Below are positions 7,822 to 17,072 of a stretch of 64,000 bases of DNA, in pieces. Every line of letters starts with the position of its first letter. The first letter of the stretch is position 1. The notes under the pieces are model-generated. The model was not told the origin of the DNA. It saw only the letters and a program-made list of their open reading frames with translations, and made no database searches. The translations under genes were made by a program, and so were the position numbers. Source of the DNA: Candidatus Kapaibacterium sp. (GTDB lineage Bacteria; Bacteroidota; Ignavibacteria; Kapaibacteriales; UBA2268); assembly GCA_937927515.1 (NCBI GenBank), contig CALBDO010000006.1:107031-171030 (forward strand), given 5' to 3'.

Positions 7822-8259
7822 TTATTCTTGTTTTGTCTTTTTTGGTATAACAAAATTTGTTGAGTATTTATCGCTCGGCAAAATTGTTTGCCATCCTCTC
7901 TGGTTTTCTACATCAAAAACTATAGGTGCCTTCAAATTTGCAGTCATTTGTTTGTTTTCGTCTTCTAAGGTAATAATAACCATCAAGACCAACTTTTCTA
8001 AATCAAATTCTGGACCCGGGTCATACATCAAATCTAAATGCCAAGGACTAAGTAGAGGAAATCCTATTTCGGGCTTTTCAATTGAAATTAGCCATTTAAA
8101 TGGTAATGTTTCTTCATCGGCGATTAAAACAAATTCATGTAAATCTTCGAATCCAAGTATCCCATTTTCGAAGTAAAAGATATGTTGAGGTTCAATTTCC
8201 AAGGAACCGAATTGCAATGTCTTAATTACTCTTTTTTCTTTTAATTGTTTCTCGTCCAT
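7822..8259 (-). CDS. fliW: Flagellar assembly factor FliW (CsrA antagonist)
   Basis: FliW binds CsrA allosterically and flagellin competitively, and so couples flagellin synthesis to filament assembly. The 145-residue protein shows the family pattern: an N-terminal FGSLEIEPQHIFYFENGILGFE-like segment, then the PFKWLISIEKPEIGFPLL core, VLMVITL, and the C-terminal ANLKAPIVF stretch followed by a QTILPSDKYS motif. It is the first gene of the fliW-csrA-regulator-hemC cluster. No flagellin or other flagellar structural gene occurs in this window, so those must lie elsewhere in the genome if the organism is motile. Confidence 0.93.
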   Translation of the reverse strand: MDEKQLKEKRVIKTLQFGSLEIEPQHIFYFENGILGFEDLHEFVLIADEETLPFKWLISIEKPEIGFPLLSPWHLDLMYDPGPEFDLEKLVLMVIITLEDENKQMTANLKAPIVFDVENQRGWQTILPSDKYSTNFVIPKKTKQE

Positions 8260-8365
8260 ATTAAAAGTTTTTCAAATATAATCGTAAATTACAAAACTTT
8301 TATGTAATTTTCAACTTTATCTCATTTTTTGAAGTAAATTTGAAAAACTTGTTTCTACAGAATTT

Positions 8366-9997
8366 CTATGAATCTCTTTGTGAAATTATTCTCAATATAT
8401 CTTCCAAGGCAATCTTAGAGTTTTCAACAATGTTCTCTGCTTCCCTTTTCAAATCTTCTACATATTGATTGTCTTCGATACCCGGTAAATTTATCAATAC
8501 ATTTCTGTAAGCACCCCAAATCCCTGTCTCTAATGCTTTTGCTCCGACTTCCACATCCGATTTAGAGGCAATATTTCCAATGCGGGCAACTTCTTTTAGG
8601 GGTTCCCAACATTTATATGCTATTTTCATTGTTGTGAGTGGCACGGACACTGCCTTTTTTAATGCTTCTTGGATGGCAACTTGTCGCTTTTCTACTTCTT
8701 CTTGAGTACTCTTTGGCATACGAATAGCTTCCATATACTCGTTGAATGCGTTTGCATCTGCATCTATCATTGAAATTAAATTTCGTGTGCTCTGATATAA
8801 TGGTGGAATGATTCTTCTTAAATCATTCGTCAAATGCTCAAATTTCCGTACGCCATAAGTCAACTGGGCTACCATACAACCTAAAGCGACACCTATCGCA
8901 GCTATTGCAGCGGAGGCAGAACCACCTCCAGGGGCTGGTGTTCGTGCAGAAATTTTTAATATAAAGTCTTTAACAGTACTTTGTGCTAATGGTTCGTTCG
9001 GTTCCTCTTCTATCATATATTCAATTATCTTTTTCTTTGGATTGAACTTTGAAATGGAATTCAATCCGAGTCTATCTACGACTAATTTGATTTTTTGGTC
9101 TTCGTCGAGTATAAACAAATCTTCTTTTTCAATATAGTATTCGGCGGCTATCATTATAGCTTCGAGCGGAATTAAACCTACCAATTCCGAACCAACAACT
9201 GCAACTTTTAGTTCTTGTGCTTCACGTTTGATTTCTTCAAATACAATGTGGGGAGGTGTTATCTTGAAGTTTGTTAGGTTTATCGAGACTTGTGCGATAT
9301 TGTGTTCTTCGAGCCACCAACCTATTGCCTTTACTTCCTTGAATAGTCCTGGTTGGTTTGGTCCACGACCCGCTTCACGAATATTTAAAGCAATTCTGTG
9401 TGCTTGTTCTTTAGTCCCCAAGAGGTTAACATTATATGCAATTAAGAAATCTCGTGCCCCTGTTACAGTTGCTCCCCATTCTGGGACAAATTCCGGTGGA
9501 CCGAAATCGGGTTTCCATTCCGGTTGTTTAATTTTATTTGGCAAGCCTTCATATTCACCTTCGCGTATCTGCGGTAACTTTTTACGGTAATCGAGTGGTT
9601 GAGCATATTCGTATAGGTAAACCGGGACAGCGAGCTCTTGGGCAAGTCTGTTGCCAAATTTTTTTGCGCATTCAACACATTCTTCCATTGTTACATTCGC
9701 AACAGGTACAAACGGGCAGACATCAAGTGTACCAATTCTTGGATGCTCTCCTTTGTGTTTTCGCATATCAATCAATTTTCGAGCAATTCGGGCTGCGTTC
9801 AAAGCCCCTTCGACAACTGCCTCTGGCTCCCCAACAAATGTGTAAACAGTCCGATTTGTTGATTTTCCAGGGTCGACATCTAACAATTTGCAGCCTGGTG
9901 TGTTTTCTATTGCTTCTGCGATTGCTTTAATTATTTGTTCGTCTCGTCCTTCCGAGAAATTAGGTACACATTCTACAATCTTTTTAGTTTTCATCAT
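8366..9997 (-). CDS. ftcD: Bifunctional glutamate formimidoyltransferase / formimidoyl-THF cyclodeaminase
   Basis: The 543-residue protein fuses two enzymes. The N-terminal part (about 1-330) is the formiminotransferase, with PNFSEGRD at the start and the RIGTLDVCPFVPV segment that follows the catalytic-His region. The C-terminal part (about 345-540) is the cyclodeaminase, with the PAPGGGSASA glycine-rich loop and helical body. Together they move the formimino group from formiminoglutamate to tetrahydrofolate and convert it to methenyl-THF, the last step of one histidine-degradation route. No hutH, hutU or hutI is nearby. An upstream exported protein ends 2 bases before this start. The start is an ATG-ATG pair, so the first or second Met may be used. 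Confidence 0.95.
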   Translation of the reverse strand: MMKTKKIVECVPNFSEGRDEQIIKAIAEAIENTPGCKLLDVDPGKSTNRTVYTFVGEPEAVVEGALNAARIARKLIDMRKHKGEHPRIGTLDVCPFVPVANVTMEECVECAKKFGNRLAQELAVPVYLYEYAQPLDYRKKLPQIREGEYEGLPNKIKQPEWKPDFGPPEFVPEWGATVTGARDFLIAYNVNLLGTKEQAHRIALNIREAGRGPNQPGLFKEVKAIGWWLEEHNIAQVSINLTNFKITPPHIVFEEIKREAQELKVAVVGSELVGLIPLEAIMIAAEYYIEKEDLFILDEDQKIKLVVDRLGLNSISKFNPKKKIIEYMIEEEPNEPLAQSTVKDFILKISARTPAPGGGSASAAIAAIGVALGCMVAQLTYGVRKFEHLTNDLRRIIPPLYQSTRNLISMIDADANAFNEYMEAIRMPKSTQEEVEKRQVAIQEALKKAVSVPLTTMKIAYKCWEPLKEVARIGNIASKSDVEVGAKALETGIWGAYRNVLINLPGIEDNQYVEDLKREAENIVENSKIALEDILRIISQRDS

Positions 9998-9999
9998 TA

Positions 10000-10566
10000 T
10001 TAATTATTGTTAGACAAGTCCTTATGTAAAATTATTCTAGTAATCTTTGGAAAAGTATAAATGAGTTTTCTTTCAGAAAAAACAAACAATGTGAGAACCG
10101 CATTATGGGGGTTGAAACTGATGTTCTTTACACCAATAATTATTTTCGTTGGAGTAAGAAATTTATATCCCTTGTAAACCTCTTCGAAATTGATTTTTTT
10201 GGTTATTTTGGATTCAGAGAAACGCAAAGTGTCCGGTGGCTTGTAATATTTTTTTTCCAGTAACCATATGAAATTTATATTTTCTAAATTGGATATCTCG
10301 CAAACAAGGCTATCGTTCGAGTAAAATGAAATTTTAAATAATGAACCTATTGGTTTAATGTTCAGGAAAGTTAATATTTGTTTTAAATCTACACCAGTAA
10401 AGAAACCTAAAGCCTTATTCTTACCAGATTTAAGGCAAAGCTTGTAGTAATTCAATTCATTCTTGAAGGAATTAATGAATGTTCTGCTGTCAATTGTATC
10501 GCAATGTTGCGAATACAAAACTGCATTTGTAAGTAAAAAATATAAAAGTAGAATATATTTTTTCAT
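10000..10566 (-). CDS. Exported protein of unknown function
   Basis: The 188-residue protein starts with a clear signal peptide (about 1-19, ending LYSQ). I do not recognise the mature domain. It is Lys/Ile rich with alternating hydrophobic residues, as in a beta-rich fold, and has Cys22, Cys44 and one further Cys near the middle, so a disulfide is possible in the periplasm. It lies 2 bases upstream of ftcD, which makes co-transcription likely, but a functional link with folate or histidine breakdown is not evident. No lipobox is seen. It may be a lineage-restricted gene. Confidence 0.6.
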   Translation of the reverse strand: MKKYILLLYFLLTNAVLYSQHCDTIDSRTFINSFKNELNYYKLCLKSGKNKALGFFTGVDLKQILTFLNIKPIGSLFKISFYSNDSLVCEISNLENINFIWLLEKKYYKPPDTLRFSESKITKKINFEEVYKGYKFLTPTKIIIGVKNISFNPHNAVLTLFVFSERKLIYTFPKITRIILHKDLSNNN

Positions 10567-10776
10567 AGCAAAAAAAGCAAAATTAATAAATCCTTTTTAT
10601 AGTTTCGAGGATTGGAATAGTTAACCCAAATAAAGTTAAAATTCATGTTAAGTTTTTCGTATAAATACTGCTTGTTTTAGGTTGTGATTAACTTTTTTTT
10701 AAAGATGAATTAAATTATCTTTAAAAAATCTTTTTTAATTTCGTAACTTAATGATATTTATAATACGAGGGTAACC

Positions 10777-13700
10777 ATGAGGTTTTTTTCTTTTGTAATA
10801 ATCTGTTTTCTTTCTTTCACTTATATGATTTTTGCACAGATAACTTATCCCGCTCCTTTCGATTTATCCGGAGGGAATTATGTTTTCACAGAATGGAGTC
10901 CTTCAAATCCATCTGGAACCTATCCGACATCGATGATTTTCCATCGAACTTCTACCCAGGACCCCTTGCTTTCGACGGAGATGACCACTAACTACACTGG
11001 AGCCTACAACTTGACCTCAGGTTCCAGAATAAATGGCTTGGGGACCAGTGGATTCTCCTTTGTAAATACTTCAACTGCCGGTAATTTGGGAGCCGCTGTG
11101 CTTGCATTGAACACGTTAAATAGAACTAACATCCAAGTGACTTGGACTGGTGGGTTTGTGCGTATCGCTGGAACAACAACCAGAGAATATCGAATTCGCT
11201 TGCAGTACAAAATAGGGGATTCTGGCTCGTTCCAAGATGTGACAGATGCCAATGGCAATCCAGTCGAGTATATTTACAATGAATATGTTGGACACCCAAA
11301 TCCTACGACACTTCCACCACATTCACAAACATTTACTGTCTATCTCCCTTCCAGTGTTGAAGACCAGCCTATTGTCTATCTCCGTTGGAAATATTATTTT
11401 CTTGGTAGTGGTAGCGGAAATCGTCCAGAATTGAGAATCGATGATATCTATGTTATGAGCGAATCCTCTGTCGGAGGAGGTACAAGACTCAAAATTTCAG
11501 ACATATCTCCACTAAATCCATTAACAAATATACCTTTCTCATTACGAGTTTCATCTATCGACGACAATGGGGTTGCAAAAAAGGTTTCCCAACCTACTGT
11601 CGTAAGGCTTTCACTGATTAGTGGAAGTGGGGCTCTACTTGGTACTCTTATCAAAACCATTCCTTTTAAATCCACAAGTGTAACTTTTGATGATTTAACT
11701 TACAACTTTGCAGAAAACATAACTATTGGTGCGGAAGTTATTTCTGGAGACCCATTGGCATCTACACAAGAAAATTTGCAAGTCTTGCCTGGTCCTATTG
11801 CTTTGGTTATCGAAGAACTATATACTAAACTTCATACCAATTCTATAATTCCTACTTTTAAAGTTCGGGCAATCAACTCTGATAATTCTACTAATCCATA
11901 TTATCACAATTATACTGCCAAGGTCACTTTTGATGGACCTCTTACTTTTGCTTTTAATGCAAATTTTGTAAATGGTGTTGCTACTTTTACTAATGTACAG
12001 ATTAGTGTTCCTGGTACCTACCAAGTTTTTGCATCTGCCCCAGGTTTTTCAAGTTCAAATGTAATTCAGGTCGATGTGAAACCCGTTCCTACATTGACAG
12101 AAATCTTTGTTCCAAAGTACCTTAAAGGTGTTGGCACCTTTGGAACGAGAGTACCGACATTTGCTCTTGTTAAGATGGAAAATCTACATCCCAATACTGT
12201 TTATAGATACTTTACTGGCGGAAGAAATGTTGGTTACACGGGGGATGTTAATACCGACAATGGGGCTGGGAATAATTTACATTACAATCATCAAACTGAT
12301 AGTTACTCATATAACTCTATTCGAGATTTGAATCAAGATAATGCTTATTCGACTTTCGAATCTGAATCCGATGGAACGAAGTTGGTATGGTTGACACTCG
12401 TTCCAACAACCAATTCATCTTTTAACGAGGGTCGACAGGTATATTGGATTATGGTCCTCGGTTCTGAAAAAGGTACCTTGATTAAAAGATATCAAACAAC
12501 AAACACGAGTTTGTCTCTCGACTTCGGAAATCCACCCACGAAATGCACTGGAATTTATGACGAAGACAGTTGGTTGCCTCCCAAGTCTTTTGTTTGCCTT
12601 TTCGATTCTCCAAATGTTAACATGCCCGTTTCCATAGCTATCGTTCAAAACGAAGGAGCTACTCTGCAAGATGGAATAGACCCCCAGGGCAATCCCTATC
12701 CACCTCAAGGACCAGATTATTACAATAATTTAGACGATGTTGTTGGTGCCTGGGCAACAATAATTCCTAACAATTTGGATAATGGAATTAGAAAAATCGA
12801 AGTTTACAATCGAAATGGAAAATTGATTAAGCGTATATATGACCTCGATGGTATTTGGGCTGGAGTTAATACAATCCAAGTTTACGGTGGTTCTTCCAGT
12901 CCAATTTCTTTTAAAACACCTGCAATAAAGCTTGTGCAACCTGCTGAAGGTTTCTCGGATGATTTCTGCAATGAAGGACATCTTGAAATACAATGGGTCT
13001 CTCGTGGTGTTAGCAAAATAGATATTGATGTATCAATCGACCGGGGCAATTCATTCTTTAATATTATCGAAGACGCACCAGCAAACGAAGGCAAAGCAAT
13101 TTGGCGTATTCCACGAGGTTTGTTTGCCGACACTACCAATAGATTAAAAATTTACGACCGAGAACATCCTACATCGCTTGCACCTCTGGAGTTTTTATCC
13201 TCCTCTACCAATGACTTTTATATTTACGACACTCCGATTATCACAGCACACACAAAGTCGGGTATTGCTTGCCTTGGCGAAGATGTTGTTTTAACTGCTT
13301 ATGCTACTGGCTCCAAACTCGGCTATCAATGGTACAAAGATGGGAAAAAATTGTATGGTGCTACTTCTCAACAACTTATTTTAAGAAATGTTAATTTCGC
13401 TACCTCCGGAGTTTACACTTGCGAAGCAACTGGAGCAAGTGTTTGCTCAAGCGATTTTACAGATAAGATTTTAGTCTATGTCCTTACGCAAACAAATATC
13501 TCCATACAACCCAAGGATTTCTACGGTTATCTTGGGAGTATTGCCACTTTTAATTTTGATGTACACGCATATGAATTTGCTAATGGTGATATTTCCATTC
13601 AATGGTATCGCAATGGTCAACCCTTGCGAGACGATTGGAAATATTCCGGTACAAAGTCTAATTACTTCACTGTTAATAATATCACCTACTCTGATACAAA

Positions 13701-14610
13701 TGACTATTTCTTTGCAATTGTAAACGGAAGGTGCGGTGCAGACACTACAAATATTGTCAAGATACGCATTGTCCCAAATATTCTAATCAAGCCCGATACT
13801 TTGTACATCTGTGATAAAGACTCGTATTTGAATGTTCCAATTTCAGTTCCTCATCCAATTCTGCCTCAAAATTATATTGTAGAATTCTACCGCGGAAGTA
13901 TTCTCGTCGGAAGTTTTAACTTATCGGTTTTTGGTATGTCAATCAGACTTCCAATTGTTTCCTTGATTCCAGGTGATTATTATGCTATTATAAGAGTTCC
14001 ATCTCTTGATGTGTCCTTCAAGACTAACATTGTTAAAATAGTAAAAATTGATAAACCACCTGTAATAACAAAAGACCTTCCAGACCAGTTGTCGCTCAAA
14101 GCGGGCGATGAATTAAATTTATCAATCGACGCCGAAGGTTTAAATCTTCATTATCAATGGTTTAAGGACGATATGCCCCTCCCCTCCGCTATTGAGCCCA
14201 ATCTGCTTATAACTAATGTTTCTACTGATGATGCCGGTAGATACTATTGTCTTGTGTGGAACTGCGATACAGTTAAATCCAATGTCGTCAATGTTAATAT
14301 CACTTTGTTCTCCGTGTCGAGCGTTGAATGGCTTACACTACCCGATGGAGCAAAGTTTAAACTCTTCCCAAACCCAACCCAATACTCAAGTGAATTATTA
14401 ATTGCTTCGAATTTAATCAAAGAATACAAAGTTGAAATTTTCAATACTTTTGGACAGAGTGTCTTCTCCCAAATTGTCCAAACTAATGGAGTGGACGGTA
14501 GTAGGATTATAATTCCCTTCAAAGAATTGGGTTTGGCTGGGGGAGTATACAACATTAAACTTGAAACAGAAAATAAAGTAACTACTATTCCAGTAGTTTA
14601 TTTACCTTAA
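10777..14610 (+). CDS. Large secreted protein with Ig-like domains and T9SS C-terminal sorting domain
   Basis: The 1277-residue protein has a signal peptide (about 1-20). It continues with an N-terminal beta-sandwich of the kind found in T9SS surface proteins (about 25-225; RIDDIYV closes it), a long beta-rich middle part, and at least three Ig-like modules with the YQWYKDG, IQWYRNG and YQWFKDD tryptophan strands and YTC/YYC cysteines (roughly 820-1190). The last 80 residues (FKLFPNPTQ..., GGVYNIKL) form a type A T9SS C-terminal domain. It should cross the inner membrane by Sec and the outer membrane by T9SS, and be released or surface attached. The Ig modules suggest adhesion. GAGGGT lies 5 bases before the ATG. 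A strong terminator follows. Confidence 0.88.
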   Translation: MRFFSFVIICFLSFTYMIFAQITYPAPFDLSGGNYVFTEWSPSNPSGTYPTSMIFHRTSTQDPLLSTEMTTNYTGAYNLTSGSRINGLGTSGFSFVNTSTAGNLGAAVLALNTLNRTNIQVTWTGGFVRIAGTTTREYRIRLQYKIGDSGSFQDVTDANGNPVEYIYNEYVGHPNPTTLPPHSQTFTVYLPSSVEDQPIVYLRWKYYFLGSGSGNRPELRIDDIYVMSESSVGGGTRLKISDISPLNPLTNIPFSLRVSSIDDNGVAKKVSQPTVVRLSLISGSGALLGTLIKTIPFKSTSVTFDDLTYNFAENITIGAEVISGDPLASTQENLQVLPGPIALVIEELYTKLHTNSIIPTFKVRAINSDNSTNPYYHNYTAKVTFDGPLTFAFNANFVNGVATFTNVQISVPGTYQVFASAPGFSSSNVIQVDVKPVPTLTEIFVPKYLKGVGTFGTRVPTFALVKMENLHPNTVYRYFTGGRNVGYTGDVNTDNGAGNNLHYNHQTDSYSYNSIRDLNQDNAYSTFESESDGTKLVWLTLVPTTNSSFNEGRQVYWIMVLGSEKGTLIKRYQTTNTSLSLDFGNPPTKCTGIYDEDSWLPPKSFVCLFDSPNVNMPVSIAIVQNEGATLQDGIDPQGNPYPPQGPDYYNNLDDVVGAWATIIPNNLDNGIRKIEVYNRNGKLIKRIYDLDGIWAGVNTIQVYGGSSSPISFKTPAIKLVQPAEGFSDDFCNEGHLEIQWVSRGVSKIDIDVSIDRGNSFFNIIEDAPANEGKAIWRIPRGLFADTTNRLKIYDREHPTSLAPLEFLSSSTNDFYIYDTPIITAHTKSGIACLGEDVVLTAYATGSKLGYQWYKDGKKLYGATSQQLILRNVNFATSGVYTCEATGASVCSSDFTDKILVYVLTQTNISIQPKDFYGYLGSIATFNFDVHAYEFANGDISIQWYRNGQPLRDDWKYSGTKSNYFTVNNITYSDTNDYFFAIVNGRCGADTTNIVKIRIVPNILIKPDTLYICDKDSYLNVPISVPHPILPQNYIVEFYRGSILVGSFNLSVFGMSIRLPIVSLIPGDYYAIIRVPSLDVSFKTNIVKIVKIDKPPVITKDLPDQLSLKAGDELNLSIDAEGLNLHYQWFKDDMPLPSAIEPNLLITNVSTDDAGRYYCLVWNCDTVKSNVVNVNITLFSVSSVEWLTLPDGAKFKLFPNPTQYSSELLIASNLIKEYKVEIFNTFGQSVFSQIVQTNGVDGSRIIIPFKELGLAGGVYNIKLETENKVTTIPVVYLP

Positions 14611-14636
14611 ATCTCCAAAATTATTTAAATTTCATG

Positions 14637-14673
14637 AACTTCGTGGTCATTACATTTGACCACGAAGTTTTTT
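14637..14673 (+). terminator. Strong intrinsic terminator after the Ig-domain cargo gene
   Basis: A perfect 13-bp inverted repeat (AACTTCGTGGTCA at 14637-14649, complement at 14657-14669) with a 7-base loop is followed by four more T residues (14670-14673), so the T run at the stem base is six long. It is 27 bases after the stop at 14610. The T-run is only on the plus side, so it mainly serves the plus-strand gene; pyruvate kinase converges on it from the other side. Confidence 0.85.
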
Positions 14674-14714
14674 AAAATACTAATAAAAATGGTAAGTATT
14701 AATTTGAAAAGAAT

Positions 14715-16142
14715 TTATATCTCGATTATTCTAATAAGGTTGTTACTCGTAGTAGAAGCGTAGCTAGGAGAGCAAGATGCCAAAACAAACTTATCCTTGC
14801 TTTTTCCAATTTTATTTCGATGAATAAAGTCAATTATTTTTTCCACATCGGTTTCATCCTCAGAATCAGGGAATAAGAAACTTTTTACACCCCAAATGAA
14901 GCTCAGTTTCCTTACAGTTTGTATGCTATCTGTAAAAGCAATGATTGGTATTTTGGGTCTATATTTTGCAAGATTAATTGCAGTGAACCCATTTTTTGTA
15001 AGGGCAATGATTCCTTTTGCTTTAATTTGTTCAGAAAGTAAAGTCGAGGCATTTGCAATTGCGTCAAAAATTTCTGAGGACTGGAGGACAATTCCTTTCT
15101 TTGAGTAAATGCTAGCAAAGTCTTCTCGTTCTGCTTCGTGAATTATTTTATTCATATAATCGACCGATTCAATTGGGTAGCTACCAACACTTGTCTCTCC
15201 ACTCAACATTAAAGCATCGGCACCATCAAAAACAGCGTTCGCAACATCACTAGCTTCGGCTCGTGTTGGTCGGGGATTTGTTATCATAGACTCCAACATT
15301 TGTGTTGCTATTATTACTGGTTTACCAAAGTATCTACATTTTTTTATAATTTCTTTTTGGATAATTGGCACTTTTTCTGCCTCGATTTCTAAACCAAGGT
15401 CGCCTCTTGCAACCATAATTCCATCCGATTCTTGGATGATTTCGTCTATATTTGCCAATGCTTCCATTCGCTCTATCTTTGCTATTATGGGCAATTCTTT
15501 TCCGTATATTTTCATCATTCCACGCAATTCGACAATATCCTTGGAAGAACGAACAAAGGAGAGTGCCACGAGGTCTATGTCGTTTTCAATGCCAAATTTT
15601 AAGTCTTCTATATCTTTTGGTGTTATCGACGGAGCAATAGTTTTGCTCCTTGGAATCACCAAGCCTTTATTGCTTTTTAATATACCTCCTTTTCTTACTT
15701 TTGTGATAATATCAGTTTCTTTTACTTCGATTATATCTAAAATAATATACCCATCGTCGATAAGAATAGTTGCCCCAGTTGTTGCTTCTGAAGGTAAATT
15801 TTTGTGATTCGTAGAGACTATTTTACAACTACCTACATCTATTTCATTTGTTGTGATAACTAATATACTCCCATTTTCAAGATTGACAGCATCGTTTTCA
15901 ACTTTTCCAATTCTTATCTTGGGTCCTTGTAAATCTTGTAATATTGCAATTTCCCGCTCCATAATTTTGCTAGCTTCTCTTAAGTTTTCAATTAACTGTT
16001 TATGTCTCTCGTGAGTATTGTGAGAGAAGTTTAGCCTTGCAACGTCCATCCCTTTCTCAATCATCTGTTGCATCGTTTCTACTTTTTCACTGGCTGGACC
16101 AATCGTGCAAATTATTTTGGTTTTGGTGTTAATTGTTTTCAT
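14715..16142 (-). CDS. pyk: Pyruvate kinase
   Basis: It converts phosphoenolpyruvate and ADP to pyruvate and ATP, the last step of glycolysis. Family signatures are present: TKIICTIGPAS at the N-terminus, ARLNFSHNTHE, the GPKIRIG motif, the catalytic-Lys signature IAKIERMEA, MVARGDLGLEI, and the ATQMLESMI helix, followed by the C-terminal allosteric domain. I place the start at the ATG at 16142, because it matches the usual N-terminus and clears the upstream gene by 13 bases. An in-frame ATG at 16169 would add nine residues and overlap the upstream gene. The final length is about 475 residues, normal for bacteria. Confidence 0.95.
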   Translation of the reverse strand: MKTINTKTKIICTIGPASEKVETMQQMIEKGMDVARLNFSHNTHERHKQLIENLREASKIMEREIAILQDLQGPKIRIGKVENDAVNLENGSILVITTNEIDVGSCKIVSTNHKNLPSEATTGATILIDDGYIILDIIEVKETDIITKVRKGGILKSNKGLVIPRSKTIAPSITPKDIEDLKFGIENDIDLVALSFVRSSKDIVELRGMMKIYGKELPIIAKIERMEALANIDEIIQESDGIMVARGDLGLEIEAEKVPIIQKEIIKKCRYFGKPVIIATQMLESMITNPRPTRAEASDVANAVFDGADALMLSGETSVGSYPIESVDYMNKIIHEAEREDFASIYSKKGIVLQSSEIFDAIANASTLLSEQIKAKGIIALTKNGFTAINLAKYRPKIPIIAFTDSIQTVRKLSFIWGVKSFLFPDSEDETDVEKIIDFIHRNKIGKSKDKFVLASCSPSYASTTSNNLIRIIEI

Positions 16143-16155
16143 TTCATGCTCAATA

Positions 16156-16743
16156 TTAAAATTGGACAAATTTTGCTAATTCCTCAGCTGATTTAAGATG
16201 TACAATCAAGTTATCTTCTACTAGTTCTTTTACAGCCATTTTGGCTTCTTCAATGGAAATTTTATGGTAGTATGCAAAATGCCAAATGTCTGTGGGTGCA
16301 ACGGATATCTCGAGAAGCAAAGCTTGTGCAATTGTAAGTTTTTCTCGGTTCAAATATTTCTCTCTTAGAGTTTCCAAGAGTAAATGAGAGGTTTTTTTAA
16401 TAATCATCTCGTCTGTAAAATAATAGTTGTCATTGTTGATTAAATCACAAATTGGGAAACCACCGAATTTTTTTATCAAAAGTGGGAGAAAAGAGATGGA
16501 AACTACATAAGGGTCCTCTGCAACTCCGCCCCAGAGGTCTTCCCAAACTTGATAATCATTTTCCTTGAGCCATTCAAAGAATTTAATTTCATTCTCTGGT
16601 AAATACACAAGCGTATCCTGAGAGTACCTTTGTACCAACTCGTTTGCAATCTCTGGGGAAATTTGGGAGAAAATCTCTTGGGGGATATTTATAGGTTTGC
16701 TTTTTTTCCGCTCTTTTTCAAACCATTCCAAAATATCGTCCAT
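16156..16743 (-). CDS. Conserved-looking protein of unknown function
   Basis: The 195-residue soluble protein is rich in Glu, Lys, Trp and aromatic residues and predicted to be mostly helical; there is no signal peptide or membrane segment. The last 60 residues (EISVAPTDIWHFAYYHKISIEEAKMAVKELVEDNLIVHL) read like a small winged-helix unit, which could mean nucleic-acid or protein binding, but this is only a pattern impression. It is directly upstream of pyk with 13 bases between its stop and the chosen pyk start, so they are likely co-transcribed. I do not recognise the family. Confidence 0.65.
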   Translation of the reverse strand: MDDILEWFEKERKKSKPINIPQEIFSQISPEIANELVQRYSQDTLVYLPENEIKFFEWLKENDYQVWEDLWGGVAEDPYVVSISFLPLLIKKFGGFPICDLINNDNYYFTDEMIIKKTSHLLLETLREKYLNREKLTIAQALLLEISVAPTDIWHFAYYHKISIEEAKMAVKELVEDNLIVHLKSAEELAKFVQF

Positions 16744-16845
16744 ATGAACCTCAAAGACATGTATTTTTCGAGCAAAACAAAATTAAAAGTTTTCTCTAAT
16801 TGAAGATTAAATTTACTGACTTTTTTGTATTTTTGTATTTGATTT

Positions 16846-16921
16846 TGCCCCGTGGTGTAATTGGCAACACGTCTGACTCTGGATCAGAAGTCTCCAGGTT
16901 CGAGCCCTGGCGGGGCAGCCA
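16846..16921 (+). tRNA. tRNA-Gln (CUG anticodon) with encoded CCA
   Basis: The cloverleaf is complete: acceptor TGCCCCG/CGGGGCA (U1-A72, as usual for glutamine tRNA), D arm GTGTAATTGGCAACAC, anticodon stem TCTGA/TCAGA with a 7-base loop holding CTG, T arm CCAGG/CCTGG with GTTCGAGC, and discriminator G73 at 16918. CCA follows at 16919-16921 and is encoded in the DNA, unlike the tRNA-Met of this window. A TATTTTTG box (TAnnTTTG) lies at 16828-16835, which would suit a Bacteroidota-type -7 element. Confidence 0.95.
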
Positions 16922-17072
16922 TATATTATAAACTTCATTACTTACACCAATTTTAGCTTTTCATTTGGTAGTTAAACAAGTTTAGAAACATCTTCTTTAT
17001 CGATGAATGTTCTTTGAAGCACTTAGCTTAGAAATATCAATTTTTAGATTTGAACTATAGAGAATGGTTTTT

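Noticed and set aside
9228..9930. Three plus-strand open frames antisense to ftcD
   Set aside because: They overlap each other and the conserved fused enzyme, with Cys- and Arg-rich odd composition; shadow frames.
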